Assembly (NCBI GenBank): GCA_020027635.1
Contig: JAHKKL010000015.1
Location: forward strand, 1-13,850
Length of the DNA stretch: 13,850 nucleotides
Reading direction: 5' to 3'
Source: Gammaproteobacteria bacterium
GTDB lineage: Bacteria; Pseudomonadota; Gammaproteobacteria; UBA9214
In this document: one piece after another, positions 6,810 to 13,828 of the stretch
Position numbering within the stretch: position 1 is the first letter of the stretch
Layout of the letters: each line of letters starts with the position of its first letter
Translations under genes and position numbers: made by a program
The notes under the pieces: generated by a model
The model's input: only the letters and a program-made list of their open reading frames with translations
Told to the model about the DNA's origin: nothing
Databases searched by the model: none

Positions 6810-7547
6810 TCAGTGCACGTCTTTCCAGAATTCTTTTTTCATCAGATAGGCGACGACAAGGAACACCAGCAGGAACATGATCACCTTCACCCCGAGTGCA
6901 CGCCGGTCATGCTTGCCGGGCTCGGCCATGTAATCCATGAAATTGACCAGATCGCGCACGGCGCGATCGTATTCCTTGGGGCTCAACAGCCCGGGTTCTT
7001 CCAGCTCGAGCTCGACCACCTTGCGCTCGGTGCCATCAGAGTCCTTCACGGTGGTGATGACCGGCTTCTGCCAGCCCTGCAGTTCCCAGAGCACATCCGG
7101 CATGCCAACGTCAGGGAATACCAGGTTGTTGACGCCGGTGACGCGCGAATCATCCTTGTAGAAGGAACGCAGGTAGGTATACAGCCAGTCGACGCCGCGT
7201 GAGCGCGCGATCACGGACAGATCCGGCGGCACGGTGCCGAACCACTCGACGGCGTCGTCGGGATCGGTGGCGACGGTCATCAGCTCGCCGACCCTGCCGC
7301 CGGTAAACATCAGGTTCTCGGCAACCACCGGTTCAGTGATGCCCAGGTCATGGCCCATGCGCTCGTAACGCATCAAGCCCGCCGCATGGCAGCTCAGACA
7401 GTAGTTGACGAACAGGCGTGCGCCCCGCTGCAGCGACTGCTGGTTATCGGGGTCGATGTTGGCCTTGTCGAGATGCACCCCGCCCGCGGCCGCCAGTGTC
7501 AGCGCGGGAACCAAGACGAGCAACAAGGGGAGGAATCGCTTCTTCAT
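6810..7547 (-). CDS. petC: Cytochrome c1 subunit of the bc1 complex
   Basis: Cytochrome c1 takes electrons from the Rieske centre and passes them to soluble or membrane cytochrome c. The 245-residue precursor has a Sec signal peptide (1-21, MKKRF plus a hydrophobic core, ending LAAA), then the heme c site C50-L-S-C53-H54. The sixth-ligand methionine is probably M149, in the DVGMPDVLWE segment. Other family motifs are GVDWLYTYLRSFY, NNLVFPDVG and VRDLVNFMDYMAEP. One C-terminal membrane anchor spans about 217-236, followed by a Lys-rich end. Its ATG overlaps the petB stop as ATGA, so translation is probably coupled. It closes the petABC unit; sspA follows after 182 bp. Confidence 0.96.
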   Translation of the reverse strand: MKKRFLPLLLVLVPALTLAAAGGVHLDKANIDPDNQQSLQRGARLFVNYCLSCHAAGLMRYERMGHDLGITEPVVAENLMFTGGRVGELMTVATDPDDAVEWFGTVPPDLSVIARSRGVDWLYTYLRSFYKDDSRVTGVNNLVFPDVGMPDVLWELQGWQKPVITTVKDSDGTERKVVELELEEPGLLSPKEYDRAVRDLVNFMDYMAEPGKHDRRALGVKVIMFLLVFLVVAYLMKKEFWKDVH

Positions 7548-8773
7548 TTTGACGTCACCCTGTCAGGTACCGGTTTGGTTTTTTCGAACATCGGAATCAA
7601 CAGCAAGGCCGCGAAGAACGCAAAATACAGAATGCTGAACAGACGCGCGAAGTTGGTGAGCACCGGCGTCGCCGGCTCGCCGCCCAGATAGCCCAGCGCG
7701 AGGAAACTGATGACGAACACCACGAGCGCCAGCTTGTACAGGATGCCGCGGTAGCGTATGGATTTCACCGGACTGCGGTCCAGCCAGGGCAGGAAGAACA
7801 GCAGCACGATGGCCGCGCCCATGGCGACGACCCCGAGGAACTTGTCCGGCACCGCGCGCAGGATGGCGTAGAACGGCGTGAAGTACCACAGCGGCACGAT
7901 ATGTTCCGGGGTCTTCAGCGGATCCGCCGGGATGAAGTTATCCCGCTCGAGGAACCAGCCGCCCAGCTCCGGCATGAAGAACACCACGATGCAGAAGAAA
8001 ATCAGGAAGACGATCACTCCCACGATGTCCTTCACGGTGTAGTAGGGATGAAACGGGATGCCGTCCACGGGATGGCCGTCCGGACCCTTGGTTTTCTTGA
8101 TCTCGACGCCGTCGGGGTTGTTGGAACCGACCTCGTGCAGGGCGAGGATGTGCATCACCACCAGCGCCAGCAGGATGATCGGCACCGCAATGACATGGAA
8201 GGCAAAGAAGCGGTTGAGGGTGACGTCGGAGATGACGTAGTCGCCGCGAATCCACAGCGCCAGGGATTCCCCGATGCCGGGAATGGCGCCGAACAGCGAG
8301 ATGATGACCTGCGCGCCCCAGTAGGACATCTGCCCCCAGGGCAACAGATAACCCATGAACGCCTCGGCCATCAGGCAGACATAGATGATCATGCCGAAGA
8401 TCCAGATCAGTTCCCGCGGTTTCTTGTAGGAGCCGTACAGCAGGCCGCGGAACATGTGCAGGTACACCACGATAAAGAAGAAGGAGGCGCCGGTGGAATG
8501 CATGTAACGGATCAGCCAGCCCCAGTTCACATCCCGCATGATGTATTCGACGGAATTGAATGCCAGCAGGGCATCCGGCTTGTAGTTCATGGTCAGCCAG
8601 ATACCGGTCACGATCTGCATGACCAGTACCATCAGTGCCAGGGAGCCGAAGTAGTACCAGAAGTTGAAGTTCTTGGGTGCGTAATACTCCGCCAGGTGCT
8701 CATTCCACATCTGGCTGAGCGGGAAACGCGCATCTATCCAGCCGAGCACGCCGGTCTTCCATTTTTCAGCCAT
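7544..8773 (-). CDS. petB: Cytochrome b subunit of the bc1 complex
   Basis: Cytochrome b of quinol:cytochrome c oxidoreductase, full length at 409 residues, with the N-terminal four-helix heme bundle and the C-terminal helices in one chain. The heme ligands are H92/H106 and H193/H208. The second pair is separated by 14 residues, one more than the 13 counted by eye in a recalled Rhodobacter cytochrome b sequence. The Qo-site GYLLPWGQMSYWGA segment (141-154) is intact. The family's PEWY-type motif reads P294-L-W-Y297, a variant discussed in the findings. About eight hydrophobic helices are visible. The ATG overlaps the petA stop by one base (TAATG) and the stop overlaps petC as ATGA, so the three genes form one tightly coupled operon. 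The complex sits in the inner membrane and pumps protons by the Q cycle. Confidence 0.97.
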   Translation of the reverse strand: MAEKWKTGVLGWIDARFPLSQMWNEHLAEYYAPKNFNFWYYFGSLALMVLVMQIVTGIWLTMNYKPDALLAFNSVEYIMRDVNWGWLIRYMHSTGASFFFIVVYLHMFRGLLYGSYKKPRELIWIFGMIIYVCLMAEAFMGYLLPWGQMSYWGAQVIISLFGAIPGIGESLALWIRGDYVISDVTLNRFFAFHVIAVPIILLALVVMHILALHEVGSNNPDGVEIKKTKGPDGHPVDGIPFHPYYTVKDIVGVIVFLIFFCIVVFFMPELGGWFLERDNFIPADPLKTPEHIVPLWYFTPFYAILRAVPDKFLGVVAMGAAIVLLFFLPWLDRSPVKSIRYRGILYKLALVVFVISFLALGYLGGEPATPVLTNFARLFSILYFAFFAALLLIPMFEKTKPVPDRVTSK

Positions 8774-9366
8774 TACGCCGCCCCTCCTTCATCGCCAATC
8801 AGGATTTCAGTCTCGCTCAGGTAACGGTGCGGGGGTACCGGCAGGTTGAGCGGCGCCGGAACACCCGTGAAGACACGCCCGGCCAGATCAAAACGGGAAC
8901 CGTGGCAGGGGCAGAAAAAGCCGCCCTTCCACTCCTTGCCGAGATCGGCCGGCGCAATATCCGGGCGGAAGGTCGGCGAGCAGCCCAGGTGGGTACAGAT
9001 ACCGATCAATATCAGGTACTTGGGCTTGATGGAACGGTATCCGTTTTTGGCATAGTCGGGCTGTTCCGAGTGATCGGACTGCGGGTCGCGCAACTGGCTA
9101 TCCAGCGTCGGCAGCGTGTCGAGCATTTCCGGCGTCCGGTCGACGATCCAGACCGGCTTGCCGCGCCACTTGACGCGGATCATCTGACCCGGCTCAAGCT
9201 TGCTGATATCGGCCCGTACCGGGGCGCCTGCGGCGCGTGCCTTGGCACTCGGTTGCATGGATGAAATGAAAGGCACCAATGCAAATGCCACCCCCACCCC
9301 GCCGACGACGGTAGTGGCTGCGGTCAAGAACCGACGCCTGCTTGGATTGACCTCATTGCCACTCAT
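8773..9366 (-). CDS. petA: Rieske iron-sulfur subunit of the bc1 complex
   Basis: The Rieske [2Fe-2S] protein takes the first electron from quinol at the Qo site. The 197-residue product carries a twin-arginine motif (SRRRFLT) and a membrane helix at about 17-40, which serves as an uncleaved Tat anchor. A flexible Ala-rich hinge follows. The cluster motifs are C124-T-H126-L-G-C129 and C152-P-C154-H155-G-S, giving two Cys and two His ligands plus the disulfide cysteines. The ATG at 9366 is preferred because GGAG lies nine bases upstream. An in-frame TTG at 9381 overlaps that ribosome site and is less likely. It is the first gene of petABC. The 226-bp spacer upstream contains an AT-rich stretch at about 9435-9480 that probably holds the operon promoter, but no -35/-10 pair stands out. 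Confidence 0.97.
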   Translation of the reverse strand: MSGNEVNPSRRRFLTAATTVVGGVGVAFALVPFISSMQPSAKARAAGAPVRADISKLEPGQMIRVKWRGKPVWIVDRTPEMLDTLPTLDSQLRDPQSDHSEQPDYAKNGYRSIKPKYLILIGICTHLGCSPTFRPDIAPADLGKEWKGGFFCPCHGSRFDLAGRVFTGVPAPLNLPVPPHRYLSETEILIGDEGGAA

Positions 9367-9592
9367 GCAAGCATTCTCCAAGTAGAAAAATCAATAACTT
9401 GTATCCCGCCCGCAATAGATATTGGCCGGGCAAGGTATTATTAATTAAATAGGAATATTCAGAATTGCTATATGAATTCCGTCAGGACGGCATAGGATGG
9501 TCCAACTGCCCCACAAGGTCAAGGGCAATATGGAAAAAAGTAAGCGGTAGTGTAGCTTAGATCAGCCGCACGGTTATGCGCCGGGGTGCTCC

Positions 9593-10351
9593 CTAGACCG
9601 GATTTTCGATATCGATAAACCGGTGGCCTATGGAAAAGCGTTCCACTAGGTGATTACCCAGCGCCTGCACCCCGAAGCGTTCCGTGGCGTGATGACCGGC
9701 AGCGAAGTAGTGGATGCCGCATTCACGCGCGACATGTACGGTCTGTTCCGAGATTTCGCCGCTGATAAAGGCTTCCAGTCCCCGCCCCGCCGCCGCCTCG
9801 ATCCACGATTGCGCCGCGCCGGTGCACCAGCCGACCGAGCGGATGACCTCGTGCGCGCCGGGGATGTGCAGCGGCGTCCGACCGAGCGCGCAGCGGATGC
9901 GCTCGGCGAGCGCCGCGGCATCCATACCCGGCTCGGGATACGCATAGTGCACGAAACCGGCCCCGTCGTCACCGCCGAAGGTGCCGCGGGTCTCGAAGCC
10001 CAGCACCCGGCCCAGCTGCGCGTTGTTGCCCAGTTCGGGGTGCGCATCGAGCGGCAGGTGATAGGCGAGCAGGCTGGTCTGCGTGCCCAGCAGACGTTGC
10101 AGGCGCCGGCGCTTCATGCCCGTGATGCACGGATCTTCCCCCTTCCAGAAATACCCGTGGTGCACCAGCACGGCATCGGCGCCTGCCGCGATCGCCGCTT
10201 CAATCAGGTCCTGGCTGGCCGTCACGCCGCTGACCAGCATTTCGACTTCCGGCCTCCCCTCCACCTGCAGGCCATTGGGGCAGTAGTCCGGGAAGCGTCC
10301 GATAGCGAGCAATGTATTGGTGTAATCCACCAGTTCCCGCAGGGTTGCCAT
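9593..10351 (-). CDS. NIF3/YbgI-family dinuclear metal-centre protein
   Basis: A 252-residue member of the NIF3 (DUF34) family, related to E. coli YbgI, which forms a toroidal hexamer with a dinuclear metal site. The biochemical role is unsettled; 'GTP cyclohydrolase 1 type 2' is a common but weakly founded label. Metal-ligand motifs are all present: H64-H65 in LVHHGYFW, D102 in YHLPLDAH, and H220/E224 in AGHHATERFG. Other family segments are YCPNGLQVEG near the N terminus and FISGEISEQTVHVARE. The ATG at 10351 is preceded by AAAGGAAC about eight bases upstream. It lies upstream of petABC on the same strand and divergent from the DegS-like protease. Its position beside petABC and an algW/degS gene recalls gene order in other gammaproteobacteria. 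Confidence 0.92.
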   Translation of the reverse strand: MATLRELVDYTNTLLAIGRFPDYCPNGLQVEGRPEVEMLVSGVTASQDLIEAAIAAGADAVLVHHGYFWKGEDPCITGMKRRRLQRLLGTQTSLLAYHLPLDAHPELGNNAQLGRVLGFETRGTFGGDDGAGFVHYAYPEPGMDAAALAERIRCALGRTPLHIPGAHEVIRSVGWCTGAAQSWIEAAAGRGLEAFISGEISEQTVHVARECGIHYFAAGHHATERFGVQALGNHLVERFSIGHRFIDIENPV

Positions 10352-10398
10352 GCGATCCGGTTCCTTTAATGTGATATGTTAGCCGTCATGGAAAACCC

Positions 10399-10587
10399 AC
10401 CGCGCAGACGCAGAGAACGCAGAGCCATTGACGTTCGCACTGCCCTCCTGCTTACCGGAATTGGCCTGGTTGAACTTTGAGCATAATTATCCGGCCTACC
10501 AACCCGTTGTGCTTCCCTGTTCCCGGTGATCAAGGGTTATGAATCCTTTAATGTAGTTTTTCTCCACGTACTTTGCGCCTCTGCGGT
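10399..10587. repeat. 189-bp element with imperfect 26-bp inverted termini
   Basis: The left end (10399-10424, beginning ACCGCGCAGACGCAGAG) and the reverse complement of the right end (10562-10587, beginning ACCGCAGAGGCGC) match at 19 of 26 positions by hand alignment. CGCAGAG-rich termini of this sort are seen in dispersed intergenic repeats of environmental proteobacteria. The interior has no gene and no obvious target-site duplication is seen. It occupies most of the divergent spacer between the NIF3-family gene and the DegS-like protease gene. It contains a weak promoter-like pair for the latter (TTGGCC 10461-10466, CATAAT 10482-10487, 15-bp spacing). Confidence 0.45.
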
Positions 10588-10631
10588 AAATCAGCGCAGC
10601 GCTTCCGAGTCATCAGCAGGTTATACCACCC

Positions 10632-11804
10632 ATGGCAATTCGCAAGTTAGTCTCCTTTGTCCTGCAAGCCGCCACTACCGGGCTCGCGCTGGCATTCCTG
10701 TACATCCTGTTCGTACAACCCGACCTGCTGCGCAGCACCGACAATGTCGTCGAGGTGAGGGAAAGCCCGGTACCGGCGGCAGCGCCTGAAAACAGCGGCT
10801 TGAGCGGTCCGGCATCCTATGCCGATGCGGTCGGGCGGGCAATGCCGGCCGTGGTCAACGTCCAGACCGCCAAGGTCATTACCCGGCGCACCCACCCCTT
10901 CCTGGATGACCCCATCTTCCAGCATTTCTTCGGTAACCGTTTTTCCAGTGCCAAAAAGGAAATACAGACCAGTCTCGGTTCCGGTGTCATCATCAGCAGC
11001 AAGGGCTACATCCTGACCAACAATCATGTCATCAGCGGTGCCGATGAAATCCAGGTGCTGCTGGCGGACGGGCGCAGCGCGCGCGCCGCCGTCGTCGGCG
11101 TAGACGCCGAGACCGACCTCGCCATTCTGCGCATTGCACTCGACCGGCTGCCGGCCATGGTGATCGGCGACTCGAATACCCTGCGCGTCGGCGACATCGC
11201 CATGGCGATCGGCAATCCCTTCGGCGTTGGTCAGACCGTCACCCTGGGCATCATCAGCGCCACGGGCAGGGATCATCTGGGCATTAATACCTACGAGGAC
11301 TTCATCCAGACCGATGCCGCCATCAACCCGGGCAATTCGGGTGGCGCACTGATCAATGCCAAGGGGGAACTCATCGGTATCAACTCGGCCATCTACAGTC
11401 GTTCCGGGGGGTCGCAGGGAATCGGATTCGCGATTCCCGTGAGCATGGCCAAGGGGGTGATGAAGCAGATCATCGAGCATGGACATGTCGTGCGCGGCTG
11501 GCTCGGCATCGAGGCGCAGGACCTGACGGCCGATCTCGCGCAATCCCTCAACCTCGACAGCACCAGTGGCGTGCTGATTTCCGGCGTATTGCGCGACGGC
11601 CCGGCCGACGAGGCCGGGATTCTGCCCGGGGATGTCGTGCTGACCATCAACAATCAGCCGGTCAATGAGGCTCAGCAGGCAATGAAGCTGATCTCAGAAC
11701 AGCAACCCGACGCCGTGGTCCGGCTGGATGGCTCGCGCCAGGGCAAGCCCTTCACGGTGAAAGCCAGGGTCAGCCAACGCCCGGCCGTGGTGGCAACCGA
11801 CTAG
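10632..11804 (+). CDS. DegS/AlgW-type membrane-anchored serine protease with one PDZ domain
   Basis: A periplasmic HtrA-family protease of 390 residues. One N-terminal hydrophobic helix (about 8-29) serves as an inner-membrane anchor or signal, followed by a Pro/Ala-rich linker. The trypsin-like domain (about 60-275) has the complete triad H132 (TNNHV), D162 (AETDLA) and S236 (GNSGGA). A single PDZ domain spans about 285-380. One PDZ and an anchor mark the DegS/AlgW group rather than DegP/DegQ, which have two PDZ domains. By family knowledge it would sense misfolded outer-membrane proteins and make the first cut in an RseA/MucA-type anti-sigma factor; no such factor lies in the window. The ATG at 10632 fits the family N terminus; AGCAGG lies about 11 bases upstream, slightly far. 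It is divergent from the NIF3-family gene, and the inverted-repeat element lies in its upstream region. Confidence 0.94.
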   Translation: MAIRKLVSFVLQAATTGLALAFLYILFVQPDLLRSTDNVVEVRESPVPAAAPENSGLSGPASYADAVGRAMPAVVNVQTAKVITRRTHPFLDDPIFQHFFGNRFSSAKKEIQTSLGSGVIISSKGYILTNNHVISGADEIQVLLADGRSARAAVVGVDAETDLAILRIALDRLPAMVIGDSNTLRVGDIAMAIGNPFGVGQTVTLGIISATGRDHLGINTYEDFIQTDAAINPGNSGGALINAKGELIGINSAIYSRSGGSQGIGFAIPVSMAKGVMKQIIEHGHVVRGWLGIEAQDLTADLAQSLNLDSTSGVLISGVLRDGPADEAGILPGDVVLTINNQPVNEAQQAMKLISEQQPDAVVRLDGSRQGKPFTVKARVSQRPAVVATD

Positions 11805-11825
11805 CCCATCATTTCTCACCGTCCC

Positions 11826-11849
11826 GGAGGCGGGTCGATCCCGGCTTCC
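11826..11849 (+). terminator. Possible terminator hairpin after the DegS-like protease gene
   Basis: GGAGGC-GGG, loop TCGAT, CCC-(G bulge)-GCTTCC gives nine pairs with one G-U and one bulge, 21 bp after the stop codon. It is placed where a terminator is expected, but no T-run follows, so intrinsic termination is doubtful. Confidence 0.35.
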
Positions 11850-11979
11850 TCGGCAATGGCTCCTGCTCGGTATAAAGGAAGGCCAGGCCGCGCTATCGGC
11901 GATTATTGCTTGGCCAGTGTCGCTGATTGCGGACGTTTTCAGCGGAATTGACACTAACTGGCTGAGTCAGGGTTGCTTT

Positions 11980-12009
11980 AATTGTCTCTATTCTGAGACA
12001 AAGACAATT
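11980..12009. repeat. Three TTGTCT-type half-sites forming two alternative stems
   Basis: TTGTCTC (11982-11988) pairs with GAGACAA (11995-12001) around a 6-nt loop. AATTGTCT (11980-11987) can instead pair with AGACAATT (12002-12009). The third half-site makes the two pairings mutually exclusive. It could be an operator for a dimeric regulator, with half-sites of alternating orientation, or a small RNA switch. It is about 380 bp upstream of the sigma-54 start predicted for the 12599 gene, within range of an enhancer. Confidence 0.4.
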
Positions 12010-12356
12010 CACCACCGACCCATTGTGCGTTTCAACCTTTCTCCAGGCTCGTTTCTGTCCCGCATGATATCTAAATAGTATTATATAAACAGATAGTTAT
12101 ATTGCCTTCGAGGCGATCCGTCGGGCAACGGTAACAGGGACGATGGCCGTTCCCGTATCCCTGCGGTAATTAGTGCCGGGTGGTGGACGGATGATTGCTT
12201 CAGTCCCCCTCGCCAGGGGGGCGGGTTCAATCGGCGGATCGTGCTCATAACTATCTATTCTGTTAGTACATTTCCATTACTAGCACACACCAGGCATATC
12301 CCCATGCCGTCGTTTTGGCAGTCCTGAGGCGCCAATCTTCATGCGGTCAAATCAGG

Positions 12357-12371
12357 TGGCACAGTAATTGC
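12357..12371 (+). promoter_or_regulatory. Sigma-54 (-24/-12) promoter candidate
   Basis: TGGCAC (12357-12362), five bases, then TTGC (12368-12371) matches the RpoN consensus at all ten core positions, with the required GG-N10-GC spacing. The predicted start is near 12383, which would give the 12599 gene a leader of about 216 nt. The inverted repeats upstream are possible sites for an enhancer-binding protein. No RpoN or activator gene is in the window. The site overlaps the 3' end of the doubtful minus-strand frame at 12352-12489. Confidence 0.45.
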
Positions 12372-12598
12372 CAATATTCTTATGCGACATCGTTGCTTGT
12401 CCGCCTGCGAATGCCTCATCCAGGAAGACGCCTTCTTCCTTCTGAATGTGGCTGTCGACCATGACCTGCAAGCCCTGCGCCCAGTGCATCGAAATATTTG
12501 ACTCGTGTGGATACCGATTCGGTGCGATTCACCAGGAATGGTAACGCACTTGACGGCACCGGCTTGCGAAATGAATTGGACTTACCGAGGAACTGAGC

Positions 12599-13828
12599 AT
12601 GAAAGACACCTTAAACAATTACCGGATGACCACGCGGAATTCGCCTATCGGATTTCTCAAAGTGCTGCTGGCAGTCATTCTTGCGCTGGCGAGTCTGCAG
12701 GCGTTCAGCGCTACCAACCATGCGCCAGTGATCAGCGGCACGCCGCCCACCTCGGTGGCGGCCGGTAGCGCCTATGCTTTCCAGCCGAGCGCCACGGACG
12801 CCGACGGGAATAGATTGAGCTTCCGCGTCCGCAACAAGCCCGGCTGGGCGAGCTTCAGCACGTCGACCGGGCGCCTGAGCGGCACACCCACGACAAGCAA
12901 TGTCGGGACTTACAGCAACATCGTGATTTCGGTCTCTGACGGGAAGGTGAGGGTAAGCCTGCCGGCGTTCAGCATCCGGGTCTATGTCAACCATCCACCG
13001 GTGATCAGCGGTACGCCGGCGACTTCGGTGGTAGCTGGCAAAGCCTATGCCTTCCAGCCGAGCGCCACGGACGCCGACGGGAATACCTTGAGCTTCAGCA
13101 TCGGCAACAAGCCCGCCTGGGCGAGCTTCAGCACGTCGACCGGTCGCCTAAGCGGCACGCCCGGGACGGCCAATGTCGGGACCTACGGCAACATCGTGAT
13201 TTCGGTGACTGACGGCAAGGCGAGCGCGAGCCTGCCGGCATTCAGCATCCGGGTCAATTCCACGACTTCCACCACCAATCGCGCGCCGGTGATCAGCGGC
13301 ACGCCGGCGACTTCGGTGGTGGCCGGCAGCGCCTATGCCTTCCAGCCGAGCGCCACGGACGCCGACGGGAATATTTTGAGCTTCAGCATCGGCAACAAGC
13401 CCGCTTGGGCGAGCTTCAGCACGTCGACCGGTCGCCTGAGCGGCACGCCCGGGACGGGCAATGTCGGGACCTACGGCAACATCGTGATTTCGGTGACTGA
13501 CGGCAAGGCGAGCGCGAGCCTGCCGGCATTCAGCATCCGGGTCGACTCCACTTCGGTTAAGACCGGAAGTATCACCTTGAGCTGGACGGCACCCGTGAAG
13601 CGATCTGACGGCACACCGCTGTCCCTGGCGGATATCGACGGCTTTCACATCCATTACGGGAAAACGGCCGGTAGTTACACCAGTCAGGTCAACGTGGCTG
13701 ATGGCACGGCACAAAAAGTGAACCTGACCAATCTAGCGTCGGGTACCTACTACCTCGTTATGTCGACCTACGACGTCAACGGCCGTGAAAGCGGTAACTC
13801 GTCGATGGTGACCAAGAGCGTTCCGTAA
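12599..13828 (+). CDS. Secreted protein with three putative-Ig (He_PIG) repeats and a fibronectin type III domain
   Basis: A 409-residue exported protein of unknown function. Residues 1-38 are a long signal peptide (charged N terminus, hydrophobic core 19-33, cleavage likely after AFSA). Three copies of a roughly 91-residue putative-Ig repeat start at N40, N131 and N227. Each has APVISGTP or a close variant, YAFQPSATDADGN, WASFSTSTGRLSGTP and a closing SLPAFSIRV strand. Residues 322-409 form a fibronectin type III domain (ITLSWTAP, GFHIHYG, LASGTYYLVMSTYDVNGRES). There is no membrane anchor, LPXTG or PEP-CTERM tail, so the protein is probably released to the periplasm or cell surface by another route. 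Such domain chains occur in adhesion and polysaccharide-binding proteins; no ligand can be named. GAGG eight bases upstream supports the ATG at 12599; ATG at codon 10 is an alternative. It lies downstream of the sigma-54 site. Confidence 0.85.
   Translation: MKDTLNNYRMTTRNSPIGFLKVLLAVILALASLQAFSATNHAPVISGTPPTSVAAGSAYAFQPSATDADGNRLSFRVRNKPGWASFSTSTGRLSGTPTTSNVGTYSNIVISVSDGKVRVSLPAFSIRVYVNHPPVISGTPATSVVAGKAYAFQPSATDADGNTLSFSIGNKPAWASFSTSTGRLSGTPGTANVGTYGNIVISVTDGKASASLPAFSIRVNSTTSTTNRAPVISGTPATSVVAGSAYAFQPSATDADGNILSFSIGNKPAWASFSTSTGRLSGTPGTGNVGTYGNIVISVTDGKASASLPAFSIRVDSTSVKTGSITLSWTAPVKRSDGTPLSLADIDGFHIHYGKTAGSYTSQVNVADGTAQKVNLTNLASGTYYLVMSTYDVNGRESGNSSMVTKSVP
12716..13549 (+). repeat. Tandem DNA repeat encoding three Ig-like units
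   Basis: Units of 273 bp start at 12716, 12989 and 13277; 15 extra bases (a Ser/Thr linker) lie between units 2 and 3. Units 2 and 3 differ at only about 17 of 273 positions by hand count, many of them synonymous, while unit 1 is clearly more diverged. This indicates a recent internal duplication or gene conversion and predicts copy-number variation between strains. Confidence 0.85.

Larger units (their letters stand above)
11805..12598. other. 794-bp spacer without a convincing gene, rich in inverted repeats
   Basis: From left to right it holds: a bulged GC hairpin just after the protease gene (11826-11849); nested repeats AGTGTC/GACACT and CGCTG/CAGCG (11916-11955); the TTGTCTC/GAGACAA cluster (11980-12009); an AT-rich patch (12068-12103); an AGATAGTTAT inverted pair (12091-12100 and 12247-12256) enclosing a foldable stretch; a CCCCCT-CGCC-AGGGGG hairpin (12205-12220); TTGGC/GCCAA (12315-12335); and a consensus sigma-54 site (12357-12371). 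The only short open frame with protein-like composition is on the minus strand at 12352-12489 (45 codons), which cannot be assigned. Overall it reads as a complex upstream control region, or as one with remnants of decayed mobile or coding DNA. Confidence 0.6.

Noticed and set aside
7901..8824. Long plus-strand open frame across cytochrome b
   Set aside because: It is His/Asp/Gln-rich antisense shadow of petB, a typical by-product of high GC codon usage.
9367..9381. TTG start adding five residues to the Rieske protein
   Set aside because: The TTG forms part of the GGAG ribosome site that serves the ATG at 9366.
9492..9522. petABC promoter from TTGACC (minus strand, 9517-9522)
   Set aside because: The best -10 candidates are poor or wrongly spaced, so only an AT-rich promoter region is mentioned.
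11948..11982. Promoter with a perfect TTGACA at 11948-11953
   Set aside because: No -10-like hexamer lies at 15-19 bp; the nearest, TTTAAT, is 23 bp away.
12100..12192. Cyclic di-GMP riboswitch
   Set aside because: It is foldable, but the conserved CACAGGGCAAACC-type core and receptor of class I are missing and class II features are not seen.
12205..12240. tRNA-like 3' part (GGGTTCAATC after a GC hairpin)
   Set aside because: The flanking bases do not form a T-arm, and no anticodon arm, D-arm or acceptor stem can be drawn.
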